Assembly (NCBI RefSeq): GCF_042743185.1
Contig: NZ_JBHYMS010000028.1
Coordinates: 20,804 to 84,803, forward strand
DNA: 64,000 nt
Origin: Inquilinus sp042743185
Lineage (GTDB): Bacteria > Pseudomonadota > Alphaproteobacteria > DSM-16000 > Inquilinaceae
Direction of reading: 5' to 3'
How positions within the stretch are numbered: the stretch's first letter is position 1; the number at the start of each line of letters is the position of its first letter. Below, in pieces: positions 24,619 through 33,834 of this stretch. The translations under genes and the position numbers were made by a program. The notes beneath the pieces are model-generated. The model was not told the origin of the DNA and did no database searches. It saw only the letters and a program-made list of their open reading frames with translations.

Positions 24619-25623
24619 CTACGGTTTCGGCTCCGCCGCGGTCCGGGCGGTCTGTTCGGTCGGCCGAGGCCGATCCGCGGCGATGAAGGGGCGCAGCATC
24701 GCCGCGTAGGTCGCCGTGATCGCCGCCTTGTAGGCCGGTGCCGTATGGTTCTGGGTGTCGCCGACGTGATCCTCCGCCAGCGGCACCGGCTCCGGAGCTG
24801 CCAGCGGCAGCCCGGTCGATTCGATCAGCCGGTCGGCCGCCTGGAAGAAGCCGTGCGACCGGTCCAGAAGCTGCGTCGCCAGCGGGCCATGGGCATAGAC
24901 GCAGGTCAGGTGCCGCGTCCGGCACAGATCGGCGATCCGCTGCAGGAAGTCGAGCTTGCCGGGGACGACGTCCTCCGCCTGCAGGGCCGGGCCGAAGGGG
25001 GCGCGGCTCGTGGCCTGCTTGACGTAGTCGTTCTCGATCACGATGTCCCGGACCGGCCGCGACAGCAGCTGCAGGATGGTCGCGCGGGTCGCGGTCTTGA
25101 CGGTCTGCCAGTCGAGCAGCTCTCCGGTCCAGGCCTCGGCGACCGGCCACCGCAGGGCCGCCGGGAGATCGGGGTCCAGCACCCGCGGCGTCGACAGGAC
25201 ATAGCCGCGCAGATCGTCGGCGCGGGACATCATGTCGGCGGCCTGGATGATGACCACCGTCCGCAGCCCGGGCTCCTTGTCGACCGCCCGGCGGATCATG
25301 TTGTAGCTGCCGGCATAGCCGAACAGCCCGGTGAGGGCGAGATTGACCGACCGGCGCCCGGTCAGCCGGTCGAAGGTCTCCGTGTCGATGGCGTTGCCGA
25401 GCGAGCTGTCGCCGACGAACACGGTGTCGAACCCGGCGCTCCGGTCCAGCTTCTCCAACTGGTAGGCGAGGAGCGGCGCGTAATCGGGCAGGTCGGAGAA
25501 CCACTTGACCTTGATCGACAGCAGGCACAACGCCCCCAGCAGCGCCGCGGCCAGTCCGAGCGAGACCGCGAGGTAGCGGGCGCCGCCCTCAGAACTGGAA
25601 GTAGATGAATTCGGAGACGTCAT
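24619..25623 (-). CDS. SGNH-type membrane-anchored acyl transfer protein (AlgJ/AlgX-like role)
   Basis: From ATG 25623 the product has 334 residues: one N-terminal membrane helix (about 17-38), then a periplasmic domain. VFVGDSSLGNAID (GDSS at 71-74) fits block I of SGNH hydrolases, and DHVGDTQNHTAP near the C-terminus could supply the Asp/His. The gene begins 35 bp before the end of the MBOAT gene. Such pairs move acetyl groups to polysaccharides: MBOAT passes the acyl group across the membrane, and the SGNH partner places it on the glycan. The exact family is not certain. Confidence 0.75.
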   Translation of the reverse strand: MTSPNSSTSSSEGGARYLAVSLGLAAALLGALCLLSIKVKWFSDLPDYAPLLAYQLEKLDRSAGFDTVFVGDSSLGNAIDTETFDRLTGRRSVNLALTGLFGYAGSYNMIRRAVDKEPGLRTVVIIQAADMMSRADDLRGYVLSTPRVLDPDLPAALRWPVAEAWTGELLDWQTVKTATRATILQLLSRPVRDIVIENDYVKQATSRAPFGPALQAEDVVPGKLDFLQRIADLCRTRHLTCVYAHGPLATQLLDRSHGFFQAADRLIESTGLPLAAPEPVPLAEDHVGDTQNHTAPAYKAAITATYAAMLRPFIAADRPRPTEQTARTAAEPKP

Positions 25624-27028
25624 TGGCGAACAGCACCACTGCGACGAGGACGGCGGCCAGGGCGACGGCATGGGCGGGCCCGAGGCGCCATAGCAGCGGT
25701 CCGCGGGCCGGGACGACTGCGACGGCGGCCAGGGTAGGGTGGAAGCGGGCCAGGATCTGTTGCGAGTTCGGGAGCCCCCAGACGATGGCGAGGCCGAGGG
25801 CGATCAGCGCCGCCGCCTGCAGCGACGGGGCGCCGATGCCGTTGAGCCCGACCAGGCCAGTATACACGGATCCGGCGGCGGCGAGGCTCGGCGCCCGGAA
25901 CGGCACCCAGGCGAGGATGACGGCCAGGAAGGTCAGCGTGGCGCCGATGGCGGCCGGCAGCCGGATGCCGCGCGGCCGGGCCCAATCGGCGAACAGCCGC
26001 CCGACCACGATGTAGGCGCCGTGCAGTGCGCCCCAGAGCATGAACTGCCAGCCGGCGCCGTGCCAGATGCCGCCCAGCAGCATGGTGATGAAGGCGTTGA
26101 CGTAGCTGCGGGCCTTGCCTCGCCGGTTGCCGCCGAGCGGAATGTAGAGATAGTCGCGCAGGAAACGCGACAGGGTCATGTGCCAGCGCTGCCAGAAATC
26201 GGCGATCGACCGGGCCTTGTAGGGCGAATTGAAGTTCTCGGGCATGCGGATGCCGAACAGCCGGGCCAGGCCGATCGCCATGTCGGAATAGCCGGAGAAG
26301 TCGAAATACAGCTGGAGGGTATAGGCGAGCGTTCCGGTCCAGGCCGCGAACAGGCCGGGCGCATGGCCGGCAGCCGCCTGCTCGAACACCGGCGACGCGT
26401 GCAGCGCGAGGGAATCCGCCAGCACGGTCTTCTTGAACAGGCCGAAGGCGAACATGGTGATGCCGACGGCGATGTCGTCGCTGCCGATCCGCATCCGCGG
26501 GAGCGCGGCGAACTGCACCGTCATCTCCTTGTGGTGCAGGATCGGCCCCGCGATCAGATGCGGGAAGAAGGTGACGAACAGGGCGTAGGCGAGCGGGTCC
26601 TTGTCGTCGACCTTGCCGTGGTAGGCGTCGACCAGGAAGGCGATCTGGGTGAAGGTGTAGAAGGAGATGCCGATGGGCAGGATGATCGACAGTGCCGGCC
26701 ATTGCGCCGCCAGAAGATCGTTCACCACGCCCTGGGCGAACACCGCGTATTTGAAATAGCCCAGGAGCAGCAGGTCGGCACCGACCCCGAGCGCCAGGAG
26801 GCCGCGGCTGGGGCGGCGGGCCAGTCCCATGCCGACCGCGAAGTTGAAGAGGATCGAGCCCAGCAGCAGCGGCAGGTGCCCGATCGACCACCAGCCGTAG
26901 AAGGCGACGGACGCGACCAGCAGGATCGGAACACTGAGTGCCGAGAGGCCGACCCACCGCGAAATGAAGAAAAACGCACAGGTAATCGGCAGGAAGACGA
27001 ATAGAAACTCTGGTGAATTGAAGAGCAT
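25589..27028 (-). CDS. MBOAT O-acyltransferase (AlgI-like)
   Basis: From ATG 27028 the 479-aa protein has many membrane segments and the full AlgI pattern: FLPITCAFFF at the start, LPIGISFYTFTQIAFLVDAY, FPHLIAGPI, YFDFSGYSDMAIGLARLFG, and the catalytic histidine region GGIWHGAGWQFMLWG. These proteins take acetyl from cytoplasmic acetyl-CoA and pass it through the membrane for O-acetylation of exopolysaccharide. It is followed by the overlapping SGNH gene, making a compact acylation module. Confidence 0.95.
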   Translation of the reverse strand: MLFNSPEFLFVFLPITCAFFFISRWVGLSALSVPILLVASVAFYGWWSIGHLPLLLGSILFNFAVGMGLARRPSRGLLALGVGADLLLLGYFKYAVFAQGVVNDLLAAQWPALSIILPIGISFYTFTQIAFLVDAYHGKVDDKDPLAYALFVTFFPHLIAGPILHHKEMTVQFAALPRMRIGSDDIAVGITMFAFGLFKKTVLADSLALHASPVFEQAAAGHAPGLFAAWTGTLAYTLQLYFDFSGYSDMAIGLARLFGIRMPENFNSPYKARSIADFWQRWHMTLSRFLRDYLYIPLGGNRRGKARSYVNAFITMLLGGIWHGAGWQFMLWGALHGAYIVVGRLFADWARPRGIRLPAAIGATLTFLAVILAWVPFRAPSLAAAGSVYTGLVGLNGIGAPSLQAAALIALGLAIVWGLPNSQQILARFHPTLAAVAVVPARGPLLWRLGPAHAVALAAVLVAVVLFANDVSEFIYFQF

Positions 27029-27412
27029 CGGCTGGTCGGACCCGAAGAGTTTCGTTGCTCTCGCAGCGCCGAGACGTATAAGCGATGCGCCCGCACCCGC
27101 AAAAGGAAATCTGCGGCCGGTTCCGCCGGGCGACGACGCGGTCGGACGATGCCGGCGCCCCCGCTCCAGGGCCCGGCGGCGCCGGTCCACGGCCGGCCAT
27201 CGGGGCCCTCTCCCGGGCCGCGTGACCGCCTTTGCCGGAGCCTGCCGCCGTCACGGCGATCCACCTCTCGAACCTCCGTCGGTCGCGGACGGCCACCGGT
27301 TCTGGTGGCTTGACGCCGGTCGAGTCCGCAGTTATCCGATCGGAGGGGAGCCCCGTTCAGCCCGCTGTGTTGGGGGGCGCTTTGCGGCTTGGCCATTCCG
27401 AAGGGGGCTTTG
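27029..27412. other. Intergenic region
   Basis: About 380 bp between the MBOAT gene and the divergent methyltransferase gene. No believable frame, repeat or operator is seen. It should carry both promoters. A G-rich ribosome-binding site (AGGGGG) precedes 27413. Confidence 0.5.
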
Positions 27413-28294
27413 GTGAATTTCAAGCAGGCGATCAAGAATACCGTCCCGGCGCCGGTTTTCTCCGTCATCCGGGATGTTCCCTGGGCCATCCGTGATTTGT
27501 TCGATCGCAATACGCAGGACGAGGTGATGCCACCGTTGCGCCTGATGCGCGACGGTCCGAGAGGCCGGCAGATCTGGACGCAGGCCGGACAAGAGACGTT
27601 GCACTTCTATCGCGATGTGCTGCGGCTCGACCGCAGCTCGACCATGCTGGACATCGGCAGCGGTATCGGCCGCAGGACGGTTCCGCTGCTGTCCCTGGTG
27701 GACGACAAGGCGCGCTACATCGGCCTCGATATCGACCGCGATCAGGTCCGGTGGTGCACTCGCAACATCACGCCGCGAAATTTCAGGTTCACCTTCATCC
27801 ATATCGACGTCTTCAACAAGTTCTACAACCACTTGGGCGCCATCCCTCCGTCCAAGCTGGTTCTGCCCTTCCCGGACAACTCCTTCGACGTCGTCTCGTT
27901 GTGGTCGGTCTTCACCCACATGTATCCGGACGACGTGGCGCACTATCTCAAGGAAATCGGCCGGGTTCTCCGCCCCGGGGGCCGGTTGGCGGCGTCGTAT
28001 TTCCTGGTGAACGACGAGTCCAAGGCCGCCGTCGGGAACGGGAGCTTCAAGCTCGCCCTGCATCCGGGCGACCGCTACTGGACGACCAATCCGAACATGC
28101 CGGAGGACATGATCGCGCTGGACGAGGCTTGGCTGCGCAGCGCCTACACCGACGCCGGCCTGACCTGGACCGAGCCCGTCCTCCGCGGGCGCTGGGCCGG
28201 CGCCGAGGTCGACCCGGGCCTGTTCATTCTCAACTGGCAGGACATTGTCGTGGCACAGGCCGGAGGCCCGACGCCCGCTCCAACCACGGCCTGA
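27413..28294 (+). CDS. SAM-dependent methyltransferase (class I)
   Basis: From GTG 27413, chosen because AGGGGG lies about 6 nt upstream, the product has 293 residues; TTG 27389 is another option. The Rossmann-fold motif I STMLDIGSGIGRR (about 76-88) and GLDIDRDQVRW bind S-adenosylmethionine. LPFPDNSFDVVSLWSVFTHM and RVLRPGGRLAASYF complete the Methyltransf_11-like domain. By position in the locus it may methylate a sugar of the polymer. It faces the ugd gene, with a hairpin between. Confidence 0.9.
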   Translation: MNFKQAIKNTVPAPVFSVIRDVPWAIRDLFDRNTQDEVMPPLRLMRDGPRGRQIWTQAGQETLHFYRDVLRLDRSSTMLDIGSGIGRRTVPLLSLVDDKARYIGLDIDRDQVRWCTRNITPRNFRFTFIHIDVFNKFYNHLGAIPPSKLVLPFPDNSFDVVSLWSVFTHMYPDDVAHYLKEIGRVLRPGGRLAASYFLVNDESKAAVGNGSFKLALHPGDRYWTTNPNMPEDMIALDEAWLRSAYTDAGLTWTEPVLRGRWAGAEVDPGLFILNWQDIVVAQAGGPTPAPTTA

Positions 28295-28306
28295 GGCGGA
28301 GCCTGG

Positions 28307-28337
28307 AGCAGCGGCCCTTTCACACCCCGGGCCGCTG
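28307..28337. terminator. Hairpin between convergent methyltransferase and ugd genes
   Basis: A perfect 10-bp stem (GCAGCGGCCC at 28307-28316 with GGGCCGCTGC at 28328-28337) encloses an 11-nt loop in the 66-bp gap between two convergent genes. There is no long T run on either side, so it may work with Rho or serve as a message 3-prime end. Confidence 0.5.
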
Positions 28338-28360
28338 CATTGCCCTGCGCGCCGCGCGAG

Positions 28361-29716
28361 CTAGCCGCGGGCGCCGGCCTGCGCGGCCACGGAGGGCCGC
28401 GCCGTCGGAACAGGACGGCCCAGGCCCTGATACTGGAAACCGGCGGACGCCATTTCGTTGGGCTTGTAGACATTCCGCAGGTCGATGAAGACGTCGCCCT
28501 GCATCGCCTCTCGCATCCGCTTGAGATCGAGGCCGCGGAACTCGTTCCATTCGGTCAGGACCACGGCACCGTCCGACCCCTCCAGCGCGCCATAGGCGCT
28601 GGTCGCATAGGTGATCTCGGGCGGCAGATGCTTCCGCGCCTCCTCCATGCCCTCGGGATCGAACGCCTGGATGCGGGCGCCGGCCTGCAGCAGGGCGGGC
28701 AGGATGGTGAGGCTGGGCGCGTCGCGCATGTCGTCGGTGTTCGGCTTGAACGTCAAGCCGAGGATAGCGATCGTCCGGTCCCGGACCGACCCTCCGAACG
28801 CGGTCACGATCCGGTCGGTCATCTCGGCCTTGCGGCGCTCGTTCACATCGATGACGGTCTCGACGATATGCTGGCGGGCGCCGTAATCCTGCGCCGTCTG
28901 CGCGAACGCCAGGGTGTCCTTCGGAAAGCAGGAGCCGCCATAGCCCGGGCCCGGGTGCAGGAACTTCGGGCCGATGCGCCCGTCCAGCCCGATCGCCTTG
29001 GCCACGTCATGCACGTCCGCCCCGACCTTTTCGCAGAGATTGGCCACCTCGTTGATGAAGGTGATCTTCATCGCGAGGAAGCTGTTGCTCGCGTATTTGA
29101 TCAGTTCGGCGGTTTCCAGCGTGGTGCTGACGATCGGCCGTTCGATCAGGTAGAGCGGGCGATAGATGCTGCTGAGAACCTCCCGCGCCCTGTCGCTTTC
29201 GACGCCGATGACCACGCGATCGGGCCGCATGAAGTCGTTGATGGCCGCGCCCTCGCGCAGGAATTCGGGATTCGATGCCACATCGAAATCCGCGTCGGGA
29301 CGGGTCTTCCGGATGATGGCCGCGACCTCCCGGCCGGTTCCGACGGGCACGGTCGATTTGGTGACCACGACGGCGTAGCCGGTGAGGGCGTTGGCGATCT
29401 CTGCCGCCGCGGCATAGACATAGGTCAGGTCCGCCCGCCCGTCGCCCCGTCGGCTCGGGGTGCCGACGGCGATGAAGACCGCGTCCGCCCCGTCCACCGC
29501 CGCCTTGAGATCGGTGGTGAATGAAAGCCGGCCGCCGCCGACGTTCTTGGCCACCAGGGCGTCGAGCCCGGGTTCGTAGATCGGCATGACGTTCCGGCGC
29601 AGCTTCTCGATCCGCTCCGGATCCCGGTCCACGCAGATGACGTCGTGCCCGAGTTCCGAGAAGCACGTGCCGGATACCAGCCCGACGTAGCCGCTGCCGA
29701 TCATCGCAATTCGCAT
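28361..29716 (-). CDS. ugd: UDP-glucose 6-dehydrogenase
   Basis: The 451-aa enzyme shows the N-terminal NAD site MRIAMIGSGYVGLVSG, the STVPVGTG and NPEFLREG motifs, and the catalytic cysteine C263 in GYGGSCFPKDTLAF. The C-terminal nucleotide-sugar domain has LGLTFKPNTDDMRDAPS. It oxidises UDP-glucose twice to UDP-glucuronate, the source of the acidic sugar of the polymer and the substrate of the 4-epimerase-like enzyme at 18191-19222. Confidence 0.97.
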   Translation of the reverse strand: MRIAMIGSGYVGLVSGTCFSELGHDVICVDRDPERIEKLRRNVMPIYEPGLDALVAKNVGGGRLSFTTDLKAAVDGADAVFIAVGTPSRRGDGRADLTYVYAAAAEIANALTGYAVVVTKSTVPVGTGREVAAIIRKTRPDADFDVASNPEFLREGAAINDFMRPDRVVIGVESDRAREVLSSIYRPLYLIERPIVSTTLETAELIKYASNSFLAMKITFINEVANLCEKVGADVHDVAKAIGLDGRIGPKFLHPGPGYGGSCFPKDTLAFAQTAQDYGARQHIVETVIDVNERRKAEMTDRIVTAFGGSVRDRTIAILGLTFKPNTDDMRDAPSLTILPALLQAGARIQAFDPEGMEEARKHLPPEITYATSAYGALEGSDGAVVLTEWNEFRGLDLKRMREAMQGDVFIDLRNVYKPNEMASAGFQYQGLGRPVPTARPSVAAQAGARG

Positions 29717-30478
29717 GAGTCACCAATTCGGTTCGGCCGCGCTACGACGCGAGGCGGCAATTCATACCAGGAGTGTGGGATGGGTTTCGAGTTTGAAGTT
29801 CCGTGACCGGATGACGCCGCCTCAATAGATCAAGCCGGTATCTTGGTCCAAGTGACTGCCGTAGCTGTTGTCGTGTGCATGTTCGGCATGACGTATTTCA
29901 CATCGAAATCCCCCTTCGAGACGATTGCCGGTGAGGACCGTGTCCTTGTTCCCGTCGGGCACGACATCCGGCTGAGGAAAACCATTCAGGTTGATACCGA
30001 ACCTCGTGGTTCTTCCATTCGAAACAATGGCATTGTGCGAGAATATCGATCCGCCGCGGGTTGTAACGATGCCGGACGGATAGACCAGCCCCTTTTGCCG
30101 CACAACTGTGCTCACGGATTGTGTTGCCGTTGTGGCGTATGCTCCGGGTCGCGACACATGTCCGGTCGGGTGTTCAGTCATCTCGGCCCGTCGATGTCCA
30201 CAACGACATCGCCCCCGCTGCAGGTTGACGCTGTTGGTCGGATGGCCGGAGAACGCGTGCGTCTGGGGATTGTTCCGGCCCGCCATCGCGGGATTTGTGG
30301 CATCGAGGTCACGTCGAAGGCCTTGTCGTGGCACGGTGATCGTCGTCTTGACGCGCTCGGAAGAAAAATGCTTTCCATGCCGCGGATCGGGGATATGCCA
30401 ATCCTGCGAGGCCGGGACAGGCAGCATGAGGCCTCGGATCGGTCGAATTGCGCCGCCGGAGCGCGGATTCACTGGGGG
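29717..30478. other. Long gap with an unassigned 216-codon minus-strand frame
   Basis: This 760-bp stretch between ugd and rfbC is less GC-rich than its surroundings. A minus-strand frame at 29822-30472 runs for 216 codons and includes VYPSGIVTTRGGSIFSHNAI, but its third codon positions lack the usual strong GC preference, as do those of the overlapping plus-strand frame. It could be a decayed or foreign gene. I cannot support a function, so I list it as non-assigned sequence. It should contain the rfbCBD promoter. Confidence 0.4.
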
Positions 30479-31054
30479 ATGCGAGTGGTTCAGCTAATCT
30501 CGACCGGGATCGAGGACGTCAAGCTGGTCGGCCTGCGCAAGTTTTCCGACGAGCGCGGCTATTTCTGCGAGACCTGGAACGCCGACAAGTTCCGCGCCGC
30601 CGGGCTGCCGCTCGACTTCGTCCAGGACAATCAGGCCGGCAGCGTCGCCGCCGGAACCATGCGCGGCCTGCACTACCAGATCGCGCCGCACGCCCAGGGC
30701 AAGCTGATCGGCGTTCTCCGCGGCTCGATCTACGACGTCGCGGTCGACATCCGCCGCGGCTCACCCACCTTCGGCCGGTCGGTGGGGGTGACGCTGACTG
30801 CGGCCGAACCCTCGAGGCTCTGGATCCCGACCGGTTTCGCCCATGGCTACGTCACGCTCGAGCCGGACACCGAGGTGGTCTACAAGGTCACCGCCGGCTA
30901 TGCCCCGCAGGCCGAGGGCGGCCTCCGCTGGGACGACCCGGCGCTCGGCATCGACTGGCCGATCCCGCCGGCCGAGATGATCGTCAACGAGCGCGACCGC
31001 AACTGGCCGCGCCTGGCCGACGCTCCCGCCCATTTCCAGTATGGTGCAGCATGA
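30479..31054 (+). CDS. rfbC: dTDP-4-dehydrorhamnose 3,5-epimerase
   Basis: The 191-aa cupin-fold enzyme has KFSDERGYFCETWN, then MRGLHYQ with the catalytic histidine H65, and IPTGFAHGYVTLEPDTEVVYKVT with the active-site tyrosine region. It performs the third step of dTDP-L-rhamnose synthesis. Start may be ATG 30479 or GTG 30485; the latter is better spaced from the GGGGG at 30474-30478. The stop overlaps the rfbB start (ATGA). Confidence 0.95.
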   Translation: MRVVQLISTGIEDVKLVGLRKFSDERGYFCETWNADKFRAAGLPLDFVQDNQAGSVAAGTMRGLHYQIAPHAQGKLIGVLRGSIYDVAVDIRRGSPTFGRSVGVTLTAAEPSRLWIPTGFAHGYVTLEPDTEVVYKVTAGYAPQAEGGLRWDDPALGIDWPIPPAEMIVNERDRNWPRLADAPAHFQYGAA

Positions 31055-32085
31055 CCATCTTCGTCACCGGCGGCGCCGGCTTCATCGGCTCGGCCCTGGT
31101 CCGCCAGCTGGTCGCCGACGGCGAGACCGTCGTCACCATCGACAAGCTGACCTATGCCGGCAACCTCGACAACCTGGCGGGGCTCGACGCCACCGGCCGG
31201 CACCGCTTCGTCCAGGCCGACATCTGCGACGTCGACGCCATGCGGGCGCTGTTTGCCGAGCACCGGCCGGACATCGTCTACCACCTGGCGGCCGAAAGCC
31301 ATGTCGACCGGTCGATCGACGACCCGCTGGCATTCGTCCGCACCAATGTCATGGGCACCGGCAGCCTGCTGGCCGCGGCGCTGGACCATTGGCGCGGCCT
31401 GCCGAAGGGCAACGGCTTCCGCTTCCTGCACGTCTCGACCGACGAGGTCTATGGCGAGCTCGACGCCACCGGCCTGTTCTCCGAGACCAGCCCGTACCAG
31501 CCGAACTCGCCCTATTCCTCCAGCAAGGCCGGCTCCGACCACCTGGCCCGGGCCTGGCACCGCACCTACGGCCTGCCGGTGATGGTGTCGAACTGCTCGA
31601 ACAATTACGGGCCGTACCAGTATCCGGAGAAGCTGATCCCGGTCGTCACCCTCAACGCGCTCGAGGGCAAGAAGCTGCCGATCTACGGCCGCGGCGAGAA
31701 CGTCCGCGACTGGATCCATGTCGACGACCACGCCGCCGGGCTGCGGGCGATCGTCGCCAGGGGCCGCCCGGGCGAGACCTATCTGGTCGGCAGCCGGTCC
31801 GAGCGCACCAACATCGACCTGGTCCGCCAGATCTGCCGCATCCTGGACGAGCTGCAGCCGGCGGCGCAGCCTTATGAGAGCCTGATCACCTACGTCACCG
31901 ACCGGCCGGGCCACGACGCCCGCTACGCCATCGACCCGACCAAGGCCGAGACCGAGCTGGGCTGGCGGCCGAAGCACAGCCTGGAGCAGGGGCTGCGGGA
32001 GACCGTGGCCTGGTACCTCGCCAATCGCGAGTGGTGCGCGCGGGCCGGCGAGCGCAGCCGGATCGGCCTCGGGCACGCCGCATGA
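31051..32085 (+). CDS. rfbB: dTDP-glucose 4,6-dehydratase
   Basis: The 344-aa enzyme begins MTIFVTGGAGFIGSALVRQL and has HLAAESHVDRSID, HVSTDEVYGEL with the Thr-Asp-Glu catalytic set, and YSSSKAGSDHL with Tyr-x3-Lys. The motif NNYGPYQYPEKLIP is diagnostic for RmlB. It converts dTDP-glucose to the 4-keto-6-deoxy sugar. It overlaps both rfbC and rfbD by 4 bp, so the three are translated as a coupled unit. Confidence 0.97.
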   Translation: MTIFVTGGAGFIGSALVRQLVADGETVVTIDKLTYAGNLDNLAGLDATGRHRFVQADICDVDAMRALFAEHRPDIVYHLAAESHVDRSIDDPLAFVRTNVMGTGSLLAAALDHWRGLPKGNGFRFLHVSTDEVYGELDATGLFSETSPYQPNSPYSSSKAGSDHLARAWHRTYGLPVMVSNCSNNYGPYQYPEKLIPVVTLNALEGKKLPIYGRGENVRDWIHVDDHAAGLRAIVARGRPGETYLVGSRSERTNIDLVRQICRILDELQPAAQPYESLITYVTDRPGHDARYAIDPTKAETELGWRPKHSLEQGLRETVAWYLANREWCARAGERSRIGLGHAA

Positions 32086-32936
32086 CCCTCGTCGTCTTCG
32101 GCGCCGGCGGCCAGGTCGGGCGCGAGCTGAGCGGGCTGGCCGCGGCGCAGGGCCTCGCCGTGCGGGCTTTCGCCCGGTCGGAGGTCGACATCACCGACGC
32201 CGCTGCGGTGGCCGACGCCGTGCGCGGCGCCGATTTCGTCGCCAACTGCGCCGCCTACACCGCGGTCGACAAGGCCGAGACCGAGCGCGATCGCGCCTTC
32301 GCCGTGAACGCGACCGCGCCCGGCGTGATCGCCCGCGCCTGCGCCGAGGCGGGGGCGGCGCTGCTGCACATCTCGACCGACTACGTCTTCCGCGGCGACG
32401 GCGACCGGCCGTGGCGCGAGGACGACCCGATCGCGCCGCTCTCGGTCTATGGCGAGAGCAAGGCGGCGGGGGAGGCGGCTGTGCGCGCGGCGCTGCCGCG
32501 CCATGTCGTCCTGCGGACCGCCTGGGTCTTCGCCGCGCACGGCCACAACTTCGTCCGCACCATGCTGCGGCTGGGCGCCGAGCGGCCGGAGCTGCGGATC
32601 GTCGCCGACCAGCACGGCGGCCCGACCGCGGCGGCCGACATCGCCGCGGCGATCCTGGCGATCCGCGAGCGCGCCCTGGCGCCCGGCTTCGACGGCTGGG
32701 GCACCTTCCACTTCACCGGCGCCCCGGCCACGACCTGGTACGATTTCGCCGCAGCGATCTTCGCCGCGAAGGGCGGCCCCGCCCCGGTGCTGCACCCGAT
32801 CGCGACCGCCGACTACCCGACCCCGGCGCCGCGCCCGTCGAATTCGGTGCTGGATTGCGGCAGGATCGGCCGGGTGTTCGGGCTGGCGCAGCCCGATTGG
32901 CGGCGCGCGCTGTCTGCCGTGGTGCGGACGCTATAG
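32082..32936 (+). CDS. rfbD: dTDP-4-dehydrorhamnose reductase
   Basis: The 284-aa SDR protein shows the NADPH site VVFGAGGQVGRELSGL, the segment CAAYTAVDKAETE, ISTDYVFRG and YGESKAAGE, all typical of RmlD. It makes dTDP-L-rhamnose, the last step of the pathway. The first enzyme, glucose-1-phosphate thymidylyltransferase (rfbA), is not in this operon and must be supplied from elsewhere. Confidence 0.96.
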   Translation: MTLVVFGAGGQVGRELSGLAAAQGLAVRAFARSEVDITDAAAVADAVRGADFVANCAAYTAVDKAETERDRAFAVNATAPGVIARACAEAGAALLHISTDYVFRGDGDRPWREDDPIAPLSVYGESKAAGEAAVRAALPRHVVLRTAWVFAAHGHNFVRTMLRLGAERPELRIVADQHGGPTAAADIAAAILAIRERALAPGFDGWGTFHFTGAPATTWYDFAAAIFAAKGGPAPVLHPIATADYPTPAPRPSNSVLDCGRIGRVFGLAQPDWRRALSAVVRTL

Positions 32937-32965
32937 CACCGCGGACCGGGGAGGCGGGGTGATGG

Positions 32966-33793
32966 GTGGCTGACGTTCTGGTGATCGGGCGGGCGAGCTT
33001 TCTCGCCCGCAGCTTCGTCGGCGCCCATGGCGCTGGCGGACTCCGCCACGCCGCCTGGGCCGATGCGGCGCGGCCTGAGACCTTCGACGGCGTCGGCTGC
33101 GTCGTCAACTTCGCCCTCGACCCGCGGTATCAGCGCGAGGCCTATGATCCGGCGCTCGACTGCGACCGCATCCTGGCCGATGCGATCGGCCGGGCACAGC
33201 GCGGCGGCCGCATGCCGGCGGATGCGCATGTGGTGATGGTCAGCACCCGCAAGGTCTACGGCCCGGCCGGGGACGAGCCGCTGGCCGAAAGCCGGACTCC
33301 GGCGCCGCAGGACGCCTATGGCCGCAACAAGCTGGTGACCGAGCGGCTGCTGCAGGACCGGTTCGGCCCGAACCTCACCATCCTGCGCCTGTCCAACATC
33401 TTCGGCTTCGAGGACCTGCCCGGCCGCCGCACCTTCCTCGGCCTCCTGCTGCGGTCGCTGCGCGAGGAGGGGGTGATCCGCTACGACGTCAGCCCCTTCA
33501 CGCCGAAGGACTTCCTGCCGGTCGAGGCGTTCGCCGCGGCGCTGGTGAAGGTGGTGCGGGCGCGTCCCGGCGGGCTGTTCAACCTGGGCTCCGGCGTGCC
33601 GCTCGAGATCGGCTGGCTGGCGATGTGGATCCTGGAAGGCTTCGGCCGCGGCAGCCTCAGCATCGTCGACCCGTCCATCCGCGATGCGTTCACGATGAAT
33701 GTGGACCGGTTCGTCGCGCGCTTCGGCCCGGTCGCCGGTCGCGACGACATCCGTGCGGCCTGCCTGGCCATCGGAAAGCGTCTGGCCGCCTGA
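32966..33793 (+). CDS. NAD-dependent epimerase/dehydratase-like protein
   Basis: It starts with GTG 32966, preceded by GAGGCGGGG, and gives 275 residues. The nucleotide-binding loop is short and modified (VLVIGRASFLARSFVG in place of GxxGxxG), but VMVSTRKVYG and YGRNKLVTE keep the Ser and Tyr-x3-Lys of an extended SDR. ILRLSNIFGFE follows the family pattern. It lies 29 bp behind rfbD and likely acts on a nucleotide sugar of the same polymer. The reaction is unknown. Confidence 0.82.
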   Translation: MADVLVIGRASFLARSFVGAHGAGGLRHAAWADAARPETFDGVGCVVNFALDPRYQREAYDPALDCDRILADAIGRAQRGGRMPADAHVVMVSTRKVYGPAGDEPLAESRTPAPQDAYGRNKLVTERLLQDRFGPNLTILRLSNIFGFEDLPGRRTFLGLLLRSLREEGVIRYDVSPFTPKDFLPVEAFAAALVKVVRARPGGLFNLGSGVPLEIGWLAMWILEGFGRGSLSIVDPSIRDAFTMNVDRFVARFGPVAGRDDIRAACLAIGKRLAA

Positions 33794-33794
33794 A

Positions 33795-33823
33795 ACGAAA
33801 ACGCCCGGCCGGGGGGCCGGGCG
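33795..33823 (-). terminator. Terminator for the peptide-binding protein gene
   Basis: The stem CGCCCGGCC (33802-33810) with GGCCGGGCG (33815-33823) encloses GGGG. Read on the minus strand it is followed by TTTTCG, so it is a rho-independent terminator for the minus-strand gene at 33835-35745. It may also slow transcription arriving from the rfb side. Confidence 0.8.
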
Positions 33824-33834
33824 CTTCGGACGGA

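Noticed and set aside
29843..30478. In-frame N-terminal extension of RfbC by 212 codons
   Set aside because: RfbC proteins start close to residue 30479. The extension has no domain pattern and different composition.
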